This document shows positions 33,665 to 43,466 of a DNA stretch of 64,000 nucleotides, piece after piece; the first letter of the stretch is position 1, and each line of letters starts with the position of its first letter. The notes beneath the pieces were generated by a model. That model saw only the letters and a program-made list of their open reading frames with translations. It made no database searches and was not told the origin of the DNA. Source of the DNA: an uncultured Prevotella sp. (GTDB lineage Bacteria > Bacteroidota > Bacteroidia > Bacteroidales > Bacteroidaceae). The stretch spans positions 88,904 to 152,903 of the forward strand of contig CAMVUM010000003.1 of NCBI GenBank assembly GCA_947170725.1. The letters run 5' to 3'. Both the position numbers and the translations under genes were made by a program.

Positions 33665-34987
33665 ATGGAACAACTGCTGCACTACGTATGGAAACACCGT
33701 CTCCTGCCGGCAACGGAACTGGCAACGACGGACGGCAAGCCGGTGGAAGTGATTGACTCGGGGCTGCACAACCACAATGCGGGTCCGGATTTTTTCAATG
33801 CCAAGGTCCGCATCGGAAGCACGCTGTGGGTAGGAAACATCGAGATACATGACCTGTCATCCCACTGGAAAGTCCACGGCCATGACAAAGACAAAGCCTA
33901 TGACAGTGTGGTGCTGCATGTCGTGGGGAAGGCAGACTGCGAGGTGACGGACAGCAACGGCCGCGCAATACCACAGTTGGAACTCACCGTGCCGCAGCAG
34001 GTGAGCGAGAACTACCGCGAGCTGATGTCTGAAGACCGTTTCCCACCATGCTACTGTATTGTTCCATCGCTCAATCGAATGACCGTAAGTTCATGGATGG
34101 CGGCACTGCAGACAGAGCGTCTGGAACGCAAGACGGCCGACATACGCCGCAGGGCCGACCTGAAAGACGGTTCATGGGAAGAAGCTTGTTTCATAACGCT
34201 GGCCCGCAACTATGGTTTCGGTATCAATGGCGATGCTTTCGAGGAATGGGCTGCGCATGTACCGCTGTCCGCCGTTGCCCACCATAGGGACGATCTGTTT
34301 CAGATTGAAGCCATCTTCATGGGACAGGCGGGACTGCTTGACGAGGAGTCCATACCGGAGCGGTATCGTGAGGAGGCAGTAAAAGACGGTTATTTCCGCC
34401 GCCTGAGAGACGAATACCGGTATCTGGCCCATAAATTCTCGCTCACGCCGATGGACTGGCGCCGATGGCGTTTCATGCGTCTGAGACCACAGAATTTCCC
34501 TCATATACGCATTTCGCAGCTGGCACAACTCTATCACGGGCGCCGCATGGGACTGGCCGCACTGACCGAATGTGGCTCCATTGAAGCGGTGCGCGCGCTG
34601 CTCGACACTCATGTCACGGCATATTGGGAGACCCACTACACGTTCGGATCCGAAAGCACGCGCCACAGCAAGCATCTCTCGGCGGCCTCGCTCGACCTGC
34701 TAGTCATCAATACCGCCGTACCGGTGCTCTTTGCCTATGGCCGCCACACATCACGGGAAGAGCTCTGCGAATGTGCCATCGACCTTTTGGAAAACCTTCG
34801 CCCGGAGAACAACCGCATCATACGCATGTGGCGTGAATGCGGTCTGGAGGTCCGGTCGGCCGGCGACAGTCAGGCGCTGCTCCAGCTGAAGAACGAATAT
34901 TGTGACCGCCGCGAATGTCTGCGGTGTAGAATCGGATATGAATATCTGCGCGGCAGAAAGATTGGGAAGACGCCGGAAGAGGGCTGA
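33665..34987 (+). CDS. DUF2851 family protein
   Basis: The 440-residue cytoplasmic protein begins MEQLLHYVWKHRLLP and continues with GLHNHNAGPDFFNAKVRIG and VGNIEIHDLSSHW, hallmarks of DUF2851, a family largely confined to Bacteroidetes. The C-terminal part has NEYCDRRECLRCRIGYEYL, with cysteines that could bind metal. Function is unknown. I use the ATG at 33665, because the longer frame would start inside the promoter. Downstream genes on the same strand encode a thioesterase and DprA. Confidence 0.9.
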   Translation: MEQLLHYVWKHRLLPATELATTDGKPVEVIDSGLHNHNAGPDFFNAKVRIGSTLWVGNIEIHDLSSHWKVHGHDKDKAYDSVVLHVVGKADCEVTDSNGRAIPQLELTVPQQVSENYRELMSEDRFPPCYCIVPSLNRMTVSSWMAALQTERLERKTADIRRRADLKDGSWEEACFITLARNYGFGINGDAFEEWAAHVPLSAVAHHRDDLFQIEAIFMGQAGLLDEESIPERYREEAVKDGYFRRLRDEYRYLAHKFSLTPMDWRRWRFMRLRPQNFPHIRISQLAQLYHGRRMGLAALTECGSIEAVRALLDTHVTAYWETHYTFGSESTRHSKHLSAASLDLLVINTAVPVLFAYGRHTSREELCECAIDLLENLRPENNRIIRMWRECGLEVRSAGDSQALLQLKNEYCDRRECLRCRIGYEYLRGRKIGKTPEEG

Positions 34988-35045
34988 CCGGATGACGAAG
35001 AAAGCATGGAAAGATTGTATGTAATATAAAGATAAACGTTATAGA

Positions 35046-35438
35046 ATGGACTATATATTTGAAACAAGGATGCTGGTGCGCGACTATGAGTGCGACATCG
35101 AGGGCATCGTGAACAACGCGAACTATCTCCATTACGCGGAACATACGCGCCATCTTTTCCTGAAAGAGCGCGGACTGAGTTTTGCCGACATGCACCGGCG
35201 CGGCACAGACGCCGTCGTGGCGCGGATGAACCTGCAGTATAAGACACCGCTGAGATGTGACGACGAGCTTATCTCACGGTTAGCCGTCCGCAAAGAAGGT
35301 CTGCGATATGTATTCCATCAGGACATCTTCCGCGCTTCCGACAACAAACTGTGCTTCCGGGGAGTGATTGATATTGTGTGTCTTGTTGACGGCCGATTGA
35401 CATCAAGCGAGGAATACGACGCGGCGTTGTTGGACTAA
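35046..35438 (+). CDS. Acyl-CoA thioesterase, 4HBT hotdog fold
   Basis: The 130-residue protein is a single hotdog domain. The motif VRDYECDIEGIVNNANYLHYAEHTRH carries the catalytic aspartate region of 4-hydroxybenzoyl-CoA thioesterase/YbgC relatives. It probably hydrolyses acyl-CoA esters in the cytoplasm. It lies between the DUF2851 gene and dprA on the plus strand, 58 bp after the former. Confidence 0.9.
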   Translation: MDYIFETRMLVRDYECDIEGIVNNANYLHYAEHTRHLFLKERGLSFADMHRRGTDAVVARMNLQYKTPLRCDDELISRLAVRKEGLRYVFHQDIFRASDNKLCFRGVIDIVCLVDGRLTSSEEYDAALLD

Positions 35439-35569
35439 GGGTGTTTTTGAGGAAGTTTTTCGTGGAGGGAGGAAGGCGGAATAAGAATAGCGTGTCAAGC
35501 ATTTCTCCATCCTCACTCCACCCACCACACTCTTCTATCTCAACGAATAAACAAAAGAATAAAGACCGG

Positions 35570-36691
35570 ATGGAATCTCTCTACGCAATGGCGCTAACGC
35601 GCATAAGCAACTTCAATTTCCAGACAGCACTGACCCTATATCGCGAGATGGGCAGCGCTAAAGCTATCTATGAACATCGGACGGACATCGGCGATGTCAT
35701 AGAGGGATGCACACCGCGCCTTATTGCTGCACTGCGCGACTGGGACGAACCTCTGAAACGGGCCGAGACAGAGGCTGAGTTCATAGAAAAACACGGCATA
35801 AAAGTGCTCACACCGGCAGATGAGGACTATCCTCAACGACTTCTTGAATGCGCCGACGCGCCGTTAGTAGTCTACAACAAGGGTACGGGAAGCCTCAACC
35901 GCCGACGCATGGTGAGCATAGTCGGAACGCGCCACTGCACAGCCTACGGTCAGGACCTTATCAGACGCTTCACCAACGGTCTGCGGGAAATATGCCCCGA
36001 GGTCACGATAGTTAGCGGTCTGGCCTATGGAGTGGACATCTGTGCCCATCGCGAAGCACTGAGATGCGGCTACGAGACCGTAGGAGTACTGGCCCACGGT
36101 CTGGACTATCTCTATCCGCCTCGCCACCGCGATACAGCCGTGGAAATGCTCAGTCAAGGCGGCCTCGTCACGGAGTTCATGTCCGGCACCAATGCTGACA
36201 AAGTCAATTTTGTAAGGCGTAACCGCATCATCGCCGGAATGTCCGACGCCACCATTGTAGTGGAATCGGCGGCAAAAGGCGGAAGCCTCATTACGGCATC
36301 CATAACCCGCAGCTATGGCCGCGACGTTTTTGCTTTTCCCGGAGCTGTCGGCTCATCTTATTCCGAAGGTTGCAACAATCTCATCCGCGACAACGGCGCT
36401 GCGCTGATTACCTCAGCCGAAGATTTCGTCCATGCCATGGGCTGGAATGACGATGCCGTACTCTGCAAGGCTAAGACCACGGGCATTGAGCGTCAGCTCT
36501 TCCCCGCCCTCGACAGCGACGAACAGGCGATTGTGGACCTTCTGAATCACACCAATGATCTCCAAATAAACATAATCACAGTCAAGACAGGAATTCCCGT
36601 CAGCCGTGTGACAGCCATTCTTTTCCAACTGGAAATGAAAGGCGTAATCAAGCCTTTGGCAGGCGGGATGTATCATCTGCTAAGAAATTAG
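35570..36691 (+). CDS. dprA: DNA-processing protein DprA
   Basis: DprA binds incoming single-stranded DNA and loads RecA in transformation. The 373-residue protein begins MESLYAMALTRI, has a SAM-like helical start, the Rossmann fold with VSIVGTRHCTAYGQDL, VSGLAYGVDICAHREAL, NFVRRNRIIAGMSD and GGSLITAS, and a C-terminal winged helix. The ATG at 35570 is chosen since the longer frame starts in poorly conserved leader DNA. It follows the thioesterase gene after 131 bp. Confidence 0.95.
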   Translation: MESLYAMALTRISNFNFQTALTLYREMGSAKAIYEHRTDIGDVIEGCTPRLIAALRDWDEPLKRAETEAEFIEKHGIKVLTPADEDYPQRLLECADAPLVVYNKGTGSLNRRRMVSIVGTRHCTAYGQDLIRRFTNGLREICPEVTIVSGLAYGVDICAHREALRCGYETVGVLAHGLDYLYPPRHRDTAVEMLSQGGLVTEFMSGTNADKVNFVRRNRIIAGMSDATIVVESAAKGGSLITASITRSYGRDVFAFPGAVGSSYSEGCNNLIRDNGAALITSAEDFVHAMGWNDDAVLCKAKTTGIERQLFPALDSDEQAIVDLLNHTNDLQINIITVKTGIPVSRVTAILFQLEMKGVIKPLAGGMYHLLRN

Positions 36692-36826
36692 GAAGATATA
36701 GAGAAGGATAAAGGACAACAGCAACCTGAAAAGCAAGACATGCTTTTTCCATTTCCTTGCCATATCCTTTTAGTTCTCCATTAAATTCCATGACATCATA
36801 ATATCTACAGAACAACAGAAAGAAAC

Positions 36827-37804
36827 ATGAAGATAGGAAACATCGAATTTGGTCCCCGGCCGCTCTTCCTCGCACCGATGGAAGACGTGACCGACATCGG
36901 CTTCCGCATGTTGTGCAAGCGTTTCGGGGCAGCAATGGTCTACACGGAGTTTGTCAGTGCCGAGGCATTGGTGCGCTCGGTTCAGTCCACTGTAAGCAAA
37001 CTGACAATCAGTGACGAAGAGCGGCCGGTGGGAATACAAATCTACGGACGCGACACTGAAGCCATGGTTGAGGCCGCCCGTATTGTGGAACAAGCCGGAC
37101 CGGATCTCATCGATCTCAATTTCGGATGTCCGGTGAAAAAAGTGGCAGGCAAAGGTGCAGGCGCCGGAATGCTCCAGAACATTCCGCTTATGCTTGACAT
37201 CACACGCCGTGTCGTAGATGCCGTCAGACTTCCCGTAACGGTGAAGACCCGCCTGGGTTGGGACAGCGACCACCTCATCATCACCGATCTGGCCGAGAAA
37301 CTTCAAGACTGCGGCATTGCGGCTATGACCATCCACGGACGTACCCGTGCCCAAATGTACACCGGACAGGCCGACTGGTCGCTCATTGGTGAAGTGAAGA
37401 GCAACCCACGCATAAAAATCCCAATTATAGGAAACGGAGACATCACCTCTGCCGAAGAAGCACAACAAGCTTTCAACCGTTATGGCGTGGATGCAGTAAT
37501 GATTGGACGTGCAACATTCGGACGTCCCTGGATATTCGGAGAAGCGTCGGAAGCCTCTTCCCTCACCCTCTCCGACAAGATTGACATCCTCATCGAAATG
37601 CTCAGCATCAACGTCGAGCGTATTGACGAATACCGCGGTATTCTTCACACACGCCGCCATCTGGCCGCCACACCTATATTCAAGGGCATTCCTGATTTCC
37701 GCCAGACACGCATTGCCATGCTTCGGGCAGAAACCGTAGCAGAACTGACTGCGATTCTGGAGGATATACGCAATCGACTAACAGGACAAACGATTGAAAG
37801 TTAA
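36827..37804 (+). CDS. dusB: tRNA-dihydrouridine synthase DusB
   Basis: Dus enzymes reduce uridine in the tRNA D-loop with FMN and NADPH. The 325-residue protein has the TIM-barrel start LFLAPMEDVTDIGFRML, the active-site cysteine in NFGCPVKKVAGKGAGAGML (about residue 101), TIHGRTRAQMYTG and GNGDITSAE with the FMN phosphate loop MIGRATFGRPW. It ends just before a long hairpin and is convergent with the nudix gene. Confidence 0.95.
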   Translation: MKIGNIEFGPRPLFLAPMEDVTDIGFRMLCKRFGAAMVYTEFVSAEALVRSVQSTVSKLTISDEERPVGIQIYGRDTEAMVEAARIVEQAGPDLIDLNFGCPVKKVAGKGAGAGMLQNIPLMLDITRRVVDAVRLPVTVKTRLGWDSDHLIITDLAEKLQDCGIAAMTIHGRTRAQMYTGQADWSLIGEVKSNPRIKIPIIGNGDITSAEEAQQAFNRYGVDAVMIGRATFGRPWIFGEASEASSLTLSDKIDILIEMLSINVERIDEYRGILHTRRHLAATPIFKGIPDFRQTRIAMLRAETVAELTAILEDIRNRLTGQTIES

Positions 37805-37810
37805 AAGGCA

Positions 37811-37920
37811 AGGGTTATGGTATGAGAGTTGTGATTACCTTCTATTATAGGATTACAATAGTAAACGGCCATCCATTTACTACATAATAAAAATAATCAC
37901 AGCTCTCATACCATAACCCT
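37811..37920. terminator. Long inverted repeat between convergent dusB and nudix genes
   Basis: Arms of 27 bp (37811-37837 and 37894-37920) pair at 26 of 27 positions, with a 56-bp loop. It sits in the convergent gap and probably ends both transcripts. Confidence 0.75.
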
Positions 37921-37927
37921 TACCTCA

Positions 37928-38464
37928 TTAGCGAACACGCCTATGTTCCTCAAGAAACTTTCTCATGGCATGACGTATGGAGCGCAGACCGAATTGTTCG
38001 GTGTGTATATCCCCTATCGGCAGCCAGAAGCATTCGGCGGCATCATCGGCTGCCACAGGCTGACTGCCCTCAGCCACTGTACAGGCAAAAAACATATCGA
38101 GCGTGTGAATCTCCATGCCGGAATAGATGTAGATGTTCGGCAGACTGAAAAGATAGTCTGTTGAAACAATCTCCAGCCCGGTTTCTTCCAACACTTCACG
38201 TGCGATGCCCTCCTCGGCAGTCTCGTCATTATTGACAAACCCACCGGGCAGGTCAAGCATTCCCTTGGCCGGTTCCTTGCCGCGACGCTCTACGAGCAGT
38301 TCGCCTCGTTCGTTTAGGATGAATGCTGCCGTTGCCGCACTCGGATTCTGATAGTACACGAAGCCGCAATTATCACATTTACGGCTTTTCTCGTTGTTCA
38401 CATCAAAGTGCTTACTTCCGCACTTCGGACAGTATTTGAATTTCTCTAACGGATGGATATCCAT
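37928..38464 (-). CDS. Nudix hydrolase with zinc ribbon (NudC/YjaD-like)
   Basis: The 178-residue protein starts with a four-cysteine ribbon (KYCPKCGSKH and RKCDNCGFVYY) followed by a nudix domain with GGFVNNDETAEEGIAREVLEETG (about residues 75-97; full G-x5-E-x7-REUxEE pattern). The zinc-ribbon plus nudix arrangement is like NAD(H)-pyrophosphatase relatives, but the protein is shorter than NudC, so the substrate is open. It is the last gene of a minus-strand group with the CPBP gene. Confidence 0.9.
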   Translation of the reverse strand: MDIHPLEKFKYCPKCGSKHFDVNNEKSRKCDNCGFVYYQNPSAATAAFILNERGELLVERRGKEPAKGMLDLPGGFVNNDETAEEGIAREVLEETGLEIVSTDYLFSLPNIYIYSGMEIHTLDMFFACTVAEGSQPVAADDAAECFWLPIGDIHTEQFGLRSIRHAMRKFLEEHRRVR

Positions 38465-38509
38465 AATATTCTTTATGTTAGGTGTTAGGATTGAGAAGTA
38501 TGATAATCA

Positions 38510-39298
38510 TTACTTGAATATAGACGTTTTAGCGGCGTCGGCCTTTCTCATCCTGAGGTTCAGCTGGAACAGAGCCGGCAGAAATATCAGTAACGAGAAT
38601 CCTACGGCCATCAGCACAGACCGTGTGTTACCTCCGAACAATTCAGAAAGCGTGGTTTCCGGATTCGGCATGACATTATACATGACGTAGGCTATAGAGT
38701 TGTTCACCCAATGGTAGGCCACACCCGGAACGATGCTGTCCGTACGCATATACATCCATCCAAGAAGCAGCCCCACAAGCAGGGCATGAGGGATTTGGGC
38801 CGGATTGGCATGAACAACGGCAAACAACACCGCCGACAGAACCACAGCAATCCACGGGCGCGACATCGCAGACAACAAAGAGCGCAGTATGGCTCCACGG
38901 AAAACCATTTCCTCCACCAGCGGTGCCAGCAAGCCCACAGCCACATAGCCCCAGCGGTCACGCAAAATAATGTCAAACTGTCCCTCCGCCCAGTTCGGAA
39001 GCTCAGGGAGTTGCTCCTGAAGCCATACCGACGGTATTATGGCACCGGCAGCGGCAACGCCGGCCCACATCAGGACGAGCCACTGACGCGAACGAATATA
39101 GCTGCGCGACAGAACAGACCAGCGGGCTATTACAAACACGGCAGCGGCAACAATACTGCTCAGGACCGACATCACGACAAGCATCATCGGAGTCATGTCG
39201 GGCGTACCCGTAACATATGGCCACAGGACTTTCACTCCGGCTGAACAGCCAATCTGGATGGCGGCGAAAACCAACAGAAAAACTAAGGCATTCTTCAT
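38510..39298 (-). CDS. CPBP family intramembrane glutamic endopeptidase
   Basis: The 262-residue membrane protein has several hydrophobic helices. The CPBP motifs are APLVEEMVFRGAILRSL (the EE...R motif, about residues 132-148), FAVVHAN with the conserved histidine, and the late VAYHWVNNSI. These are the metal-free glutamate/histidine sites of Rce1-like proteases. The substrate is unknown. It lies 45 bp upstream of the nudix gene and after ribF. Confidence 0.92.
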   Translation of the reverse strand: MKNALVFLLVFAAIQIGCSAGVKVLWPYVTGTPDMTPMMLVVMSVLSSIVAAAVFVIARWSVLSRSYIRSRQWLVLMWAGVAAAGAIIPSVWLQEQLPELPNWAEGQFDIILRDRWGYVAVGLLAPLVEEMVFRGAILRSLLSAMSRPWIAVVLSAVLFAVVHANPAQIPHALLVGLLLGWMYMRTDSIVPGVAYHWVNNSIAYVMYNVMPNPETTLSELFGGNTRSVLMAVGFSLLIFLPALFQLNLRMRKADAAKTSIFK

Positions 39299-39400
39299 AT
39301 TCTTTATCTTTTGTTTCTTATTTCGTTCTTGATTCGTTCCTTTTCCATATCTTACGTTCCCATCGTTCTCTCGGACACCGACAGTCCGGATTCCATAAAT

Positions 39401-40348
39401 TCAGCCATGGTCGGTAACGGAGCTCAATACCGCCCTGGCTGCGGCTTCATCCTCTGCCAGCCGGGCGGCCAGTTCCTCACTACTCCTGAATTTGCACTCA
39501 CCGCGAAGACGACTGACAAACGACACGGCCATACGCTGACCGTATATATCGCCGCTGAAACCGAAGACATGCACCTCCAGCGTCATTCTATCTCCTCCGA
39601 ACGTGGGACGCATGCCGATGTTCATCATACCGCCAAGCTGCCGGCCGGCCGATGGCAGACTCACCTTTACGGCATAGACACCACAAGCCGGTATCAGCTG
39701 TGACTCGTCATCAGGAAGAATGTTTGCGGTCGGGAAACCGAGACGGCGACCTATCCGCTCACCAGCCACAACCGTACCGGCCAGCATATACGGATAGCCG
39801 AGACAGCGGGCTGCCATAGTCACCTCTCCCTCGCATAGCAAGGAGCGGATTACCGACGAACTTACACCGACACCGCCAACCACCAGAGGCTCGCCTCGCA
39901 TGACTTCCATGCCCATGTCTTTCCCGTAGCCAACATAATCGTTGAAACCGTCACTGCGTCCGGAACCGAAACGGCTGTCATATCCTGTGACAAGCACTTT
40001 GACACCAAGCCGTTTCAAAAGGACCTCACTCATGAAGTCGCGGGCCGTCAAAGACGCCATGTGACGGTTGAACGGCAGAACCACACACCGATCGACATCC
40101 GTCTGTGAAAGCAGTTGGATTCGTTCTGTAAAGGTTGTAAGCATCCGGGGACAATATTCTGAGTCAAGCACCTGACGCGGATGTCTGTCGAAAGTGACCA
40201 CAAGCGAGACCAGCGAACGCCGCCTGGCCTCTTCCGTCACCTGCCGTATCAGATGACGGTGGCCGCAGTGAACTCCGTCAAAGAAGCCGATTGTCGCCAC
40301 ACAGGCCACGGCTTCGGATTTTCCTTCGTCTAATTTTATTATATCCAT
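39401..40348 (-). CDS. ribF: Bifunctional riboflavin kinase/FAD synthetase RibF
   Basis: RibF converts riboflavin to FMN and FAD. The 315-residue protein has the nucleotidyltransferase start IGFFDGVHCGHRHLI, GYDSRFGSGRSDGF, and the C-terminal kinase segment GRRLGFPTANI with GVYAVKV and NIGMRPTFGG. The ATG shares one base with the stop of the calcium ATPase gene (TAATG), so translation is coupled. That pairing has no clear metabolic logic. Confidence 0.96.
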   Translation of the reverse strand: MDIIKLDEGKSEAVACVATIGFFDGVHCGHRHLIRQVTEEARRRSLVSLVVTFDRHPRQVLDSEYCPRMLTTFTERIQLLSQTDVDRCVVLPFNRHMASLTARDFMSEVLLKRLGVKVLVTGYDSRFGSGRSDGFNDYVGYGKDMGMEVMRGEPLVVGGVGVSSSVIRSLLCEGEVTMAARCLGYPYMLAGTVVAGERIGRRLGFPTANILPDDESQLIPACGVYAVKVSLPSAGRQLGGMMNIGMRPTFGGDRMTLEVHVFGFSGDIYGQRMAVSFVSRLRGECKFRSSEELAARLAEDEAAARAVLSSVTDHG

Positions 40349-43080
40349 TACTCTTTTGTGTTCTCTTTTGAAGTATTTCCAATTCCTCTACGGACAAGCC
40401 TCAACAATTCGCCCACTATGAGTACGGGCGATGTAGCGAGCACAATCAGTCCCCAGGTGGAGGCTGAAAGGGGCACTGTGCGGAACATCTCACCGCCAAA
40501 TGTCACTATGAGCCACTGACCGACAAGGATGACGGCCAGCACAAAAACAAGCCCCCTGTCGGCAGTCAGTCCGGCAATGGCCGACTTCGTGGTTCCCAGC
40601 GTTTTGGCATTCAGGAGATTCCACCATTGGAGCATCACAAAGACAGTGAAGAATATGGTGAGTTCCTCGGCCGATATTCCGGCCACATGCTCGAAATAAT
40701 AGAGCATGGCGAGCATCACCGCGAAGAACAACAGGCCGATGGCCGCTATCGCCTTTCCGGAATTCCATGTGATGATAAAAGCGTCGCGATTGCGCGGAGC
40801 CTCTTTCATAACGTCGTCTTCGGGAGGCAGTGAAGCCAGAGCCATGGCCGCAAAGGTATCCATGATGAGGTTGACCCAAAGCATCTGGGTTATAGTGAGC
40901 GGAAGCTCCGTTCCAATGAAAGAACCTCCTAACACAAGCAGCAACGCCGTCACGTTGACAACAAGCTGAAAAAATATGAACCGCTGTATGTTCCTGTAGA
41001 GCGAACGGCCCCAACGAACGGCCCGGACAATACTGTCGAAAGAATCGTCCATGAGCGTCATGTCGCTTGCGTTCTTTGCGACGCTTGTTCCCGAACCGAG
41101 CGAAAGACCTACGTGGGCATGATTAAGAGCCGGCGCGTCGTTGGTTCCATCGCCGGTAACGGCCACCACCTCACCCCTCTGCTGGAGCAAATTGACCAGC
41201 CTCTGCTTGTCGGCAGGACGGGCGCGGCTCATCACTTTCAGTCCGCCAATACGCCTGAAAGCCTCTTCGTCACTGAGGGCGGCAAACTCAGGTCCTGTGA
41301 TGGAAGCTTCCGTGGATGACGAAGACAACGCCCCGGCTTCGTGCAAGGCTGCCATATCCTTATTTACAGCTTCTTCTCCAAGTTCTTGAGTGTTTGTTCT
41401 GACAACACCTATCTGCCGTGCAATCTCCATCGCCGTGGCCGTCGTGTCGCCTGTCACTATTTTAACGTCAATGCCCGCATCACGACAATTACTTACAGCC
41501 GCCGGCACTTCCGGACGCAACGGATCACTGATAGCAGCCACGGCCTGAAGCGTGAGATGGTCCACATCCGCTGTGTCAGCCGCCTTGCAGGCGAAAGCCA
41601 GAGTACGCATAGCCTGAGATTGCCATCCGGCCAAAACCGTCTCCATCTGCCGGCGGACCGTGGCCGGCATGTCACAGCATGCCATGACAATCTCCGGCGC
41701 CCCCTTGACAAAAAGAATCCTACCTTCCGCCGTGTCACACAAAGTAGCCATATACTTCCGCTCAGTCGAGAACGGAACACGTTCCACTATCTTGGCGGCA
41801 GAGCGCACCAACGCATAATCAATTCCCCTGGTGGCCAGATGGCGCAATAAAGCCACTTCCGTGGGATTGCCAATACCGCTGTCACCGTCCAGTTCTGCCG
41901 TAGTATTGAGGGCGAAGTGAGTCAGGAGAAGGCCCTCCGGTTCTCCGTAATGTGGAAGAGAAGCATGGAGAGTCTGTGAGGGAAGAATATCTGACGGCTG
42001 GGAAAATTCTATTTCCCTCACGGTCATCCTGTTCTGCGTAAGCGTGCCGGTCTTGTCCGTACATATCACGGTAACGGCCCCCATCGTCTCACAGGCGTGC
42101 AGCCTACGCACAAGATTGTTTGTTTTCAACATTCGGCGCATGTTGAGCGCCAGAGCCAGCGTAACGGCCATCGGAAGCCCTTCAGGCACAGCCATGACTA
42201 TAAGCGTCACGGCCATCATGAAGTAACGGAGCACGGTTGAGGCCATCTCTATATAGTTGTCCGTGTGCCACAAGGGGCGGGTCAGTATGTCATGACCGAG
42301 AAAGACCACAAATGCCGTTACGGCAACGCCCGTACCCACTTTGCTTATCATAGAGGCCAAGCGGTCAAGCTGCCCGCTCAGCGGAGTTTTCACGCCGGTC
42401 ATCTCCGTAGATTTGCCGGCCACACGACCTATCTCGGTCGCATCTCCGACGGCAGTCACCCGCATACGTCCCGTACCGCCCATGACCATAGTCGAACGCA
42501 GCATAACATCCTCCGGATAGGTAGCTTCGCCATCACGCTCGCCGTCTTCGCCAACAACCCGTTTCCTGGCCATTGGCTCACCTGTCAGGGCTGACTCATC
42601 CGTCTCAATACCAACAGCCTCGATGAGCTGTCCGTCGGCCGGAATCTCGTCGCCTGTCTCCAGCACGACAATATCGCCGACAACGACATCACGGCGTGGA
42701 ATCTCCATCACACGGCCCTCACGGACTACCTTTACCGGCTGTTCTTCGTTCATGGCCGTCAGAACATTGAAACGCCGGGCGGCGTCACGCTCAAAATAAA
42801 AGCCTACGGTTGTGGCAAGGAAAACAGCAAGGAAAATACCTATCGATTCGGCAAATTCACCCTCGATAAAGGCAAGAAACAGCGACACAACGGCCGCAAC
42901 AAGCAATATCTTGATTATCGGATCATTATACTTCTCAATATACAAACGCCACATCGGCGTACGCTCAGGTGGTGTGAGCATGTTCAAACCGTGAAGTCGT
43001 CGGCTCTCCTCAACCTGTGCGGAGTTCAGTCCTGACGCTGTTGGGTCATGATAGTTTGGTGTATTATTCATACGAAACAT
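40348..43080 (-). CDS. Calcium-translocating P-type ATPase, PMCA type
   Basis: The 910-residue ATPase exports calcium across the inner membrane. It has an N-terminal cation-ATPase domain, the transmembrane motif VMAVPEGLPMAVTLALAL (calcium site), the phosphorylation motif CDKTGTLTQN, KGAPE, TGDGTNDAPAL and a C-terminal group of membrane helices with the NLIMDTFAAMALA segment. A -7 box TACCTTTG lies on the minus strand at 43096-43103, only 16 bp before the start, so the leader is very short. The next gene, ribF, overlaps by one base. Confidence 0.94.
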   Translation of the reverse strand: MFRMNNTPNYHDPTASGLNSAQVEESRRLHGLNMLTPPERTPMWRLYIEKYNDPIIKILLVAAVVSLFLAFIEGEFAESIGIFLAVFLATTVGFYFERDAARRFNVLTAMNEEQPVKVVREGRVMEIPRRDVVVGDIVVLETGDEIPADGQLIEAVGIETDESALTGEPMARKRVVGEDGERDGEATYPEDVMLRSTMVMGGTGRMRVTAVGDATEIGRVAGKSTEMTGVKTPLSGQLDRLASMISKVGTGVAVTAFVVFLGHDILTRPLWHTDNYIEMASTVLRYFMMAVTLIVMAVPEGLPMAVTLALALNMRRMLKTNNLVRRLHACETMGAVTVICTDKTGTLTQNRMTVREIEFSQPSDILPSQTLHASLPHYGEPEGLLLTHFALNTTAELDGDSGIGNPTEVALLRHLATRGIDYALVRSAAKIVERVPFSTERKYMATLCDTAEGRILFVKGAPEIVMACCDMPATVRRQMETVLAGWQSQAMRTLAFACKAADTADVDHLTLQAVAAISDPLRPEVPAAVSNCRDAGIDVKIVTGDTTATAMEIARQIGVVRTNTQELGEEAVNKDMAALHEAGALSSSSTEASITGPEFAALSDEEAFRRIGGLKVMSRARPADKQRLVNLLQQRGEVVAVTGDGTNDAPALNHAHVGLSLGSGTSVAKNASDMTLMDDSFDSIVRAVRWGRSLYRNIQRFIFFQLVVNVTALLLVLGGSFIGTELPLTITQMLWVNLIMDTFAAMALASLPPEDDVMKEAPRNRDAFIITWNSGKAIAAIGLLFFAVMLAMLYYFEHVAGISAEELTIFFTVFVMLQWWNLLNAKTLGTTKSAIAGLTADRGLVFVLAVILVGQWLIVTFGGEMFRTVPLSASTWGLIVLATSPVLIVGELLRLVRRGIGNTSKENTKE

Positions 43081-43282
43081 CTGTAGAATAGGTTACAAAG
43101 GTAAATAAAAAAGGCTATATGCCGCTGTTCCGCATGATTTATTTAGTTTCTTTTTGCAAACATTCAACACCCCGGCCGTCTTCTCTGTTACCCGCAACCG
43201 TCATCATAGCCTTTCCTGACACCATCACGGCTTTCCATACTCTATATTCTCTCATTGCACCTGAAAATATTTAGTCCAAATA

Positions 43283-43314
43283 TTTGGCCGTTTCATTAAT
43301 TTAATGTAACTTTG
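43283..43314 (+). promoter_or_regulatory. Promoter of the CAU tRNA
   Basis: TTTG (43283-43286) and TAACTTTG (43307-43314) are separated by 20 bp, and the tRNA begins 34 bp later. Confidence 0.8.
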
Positions 43315-43347
43315 CACCCGAATTCAGACCATTACGCTGATTTCACC

Positions 43348-43421
43348 GGGCTTTTAGCTCAGTTGGTTAGAGCAACAGACTCATAATCTGGAGGTCCTAG
43401 GTTCAAGCCCTAGATGGCCCA
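43348..43421 (+). tRNA. tRNA with CAU anticodon (elongator Met or Ile2)
   Basis: Acceptor GGGCTTT faces ATGGCCC, the D-arm is GCTC/GAGC, the anticodon loop is CTCATAA and the T-arm CTAGG/CCTAG with loop TTCAAGC. CCA is not encoded. The anticodon fits both elongator methionine and the isoleucine tRNA whose C34 is modified to lysidine; the T-loop form TTCAAGC leans me slightly to Ile2 but sequence reading does not settle it. Confidence 0.9.
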
Positions 43422-43422
43422 C

Positions 43423-43459
43423 GAAAAAAGCTGCAAACTTCGCGTTTGCAGCTTTTTTC
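43423..43459. terminator. Bidirectional terminator between the tRNA and argB
   Basis: AAAAAAGCTGCAAAC pairs with GTTTGCAGCTTTTTT across the loop TTCGC. It is symmetric and serves both the tRNA and the convergent argB gene, which ends 8 bp away. Confidence 0.92.
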
Positions 43460-43466
43460 GTTATTG

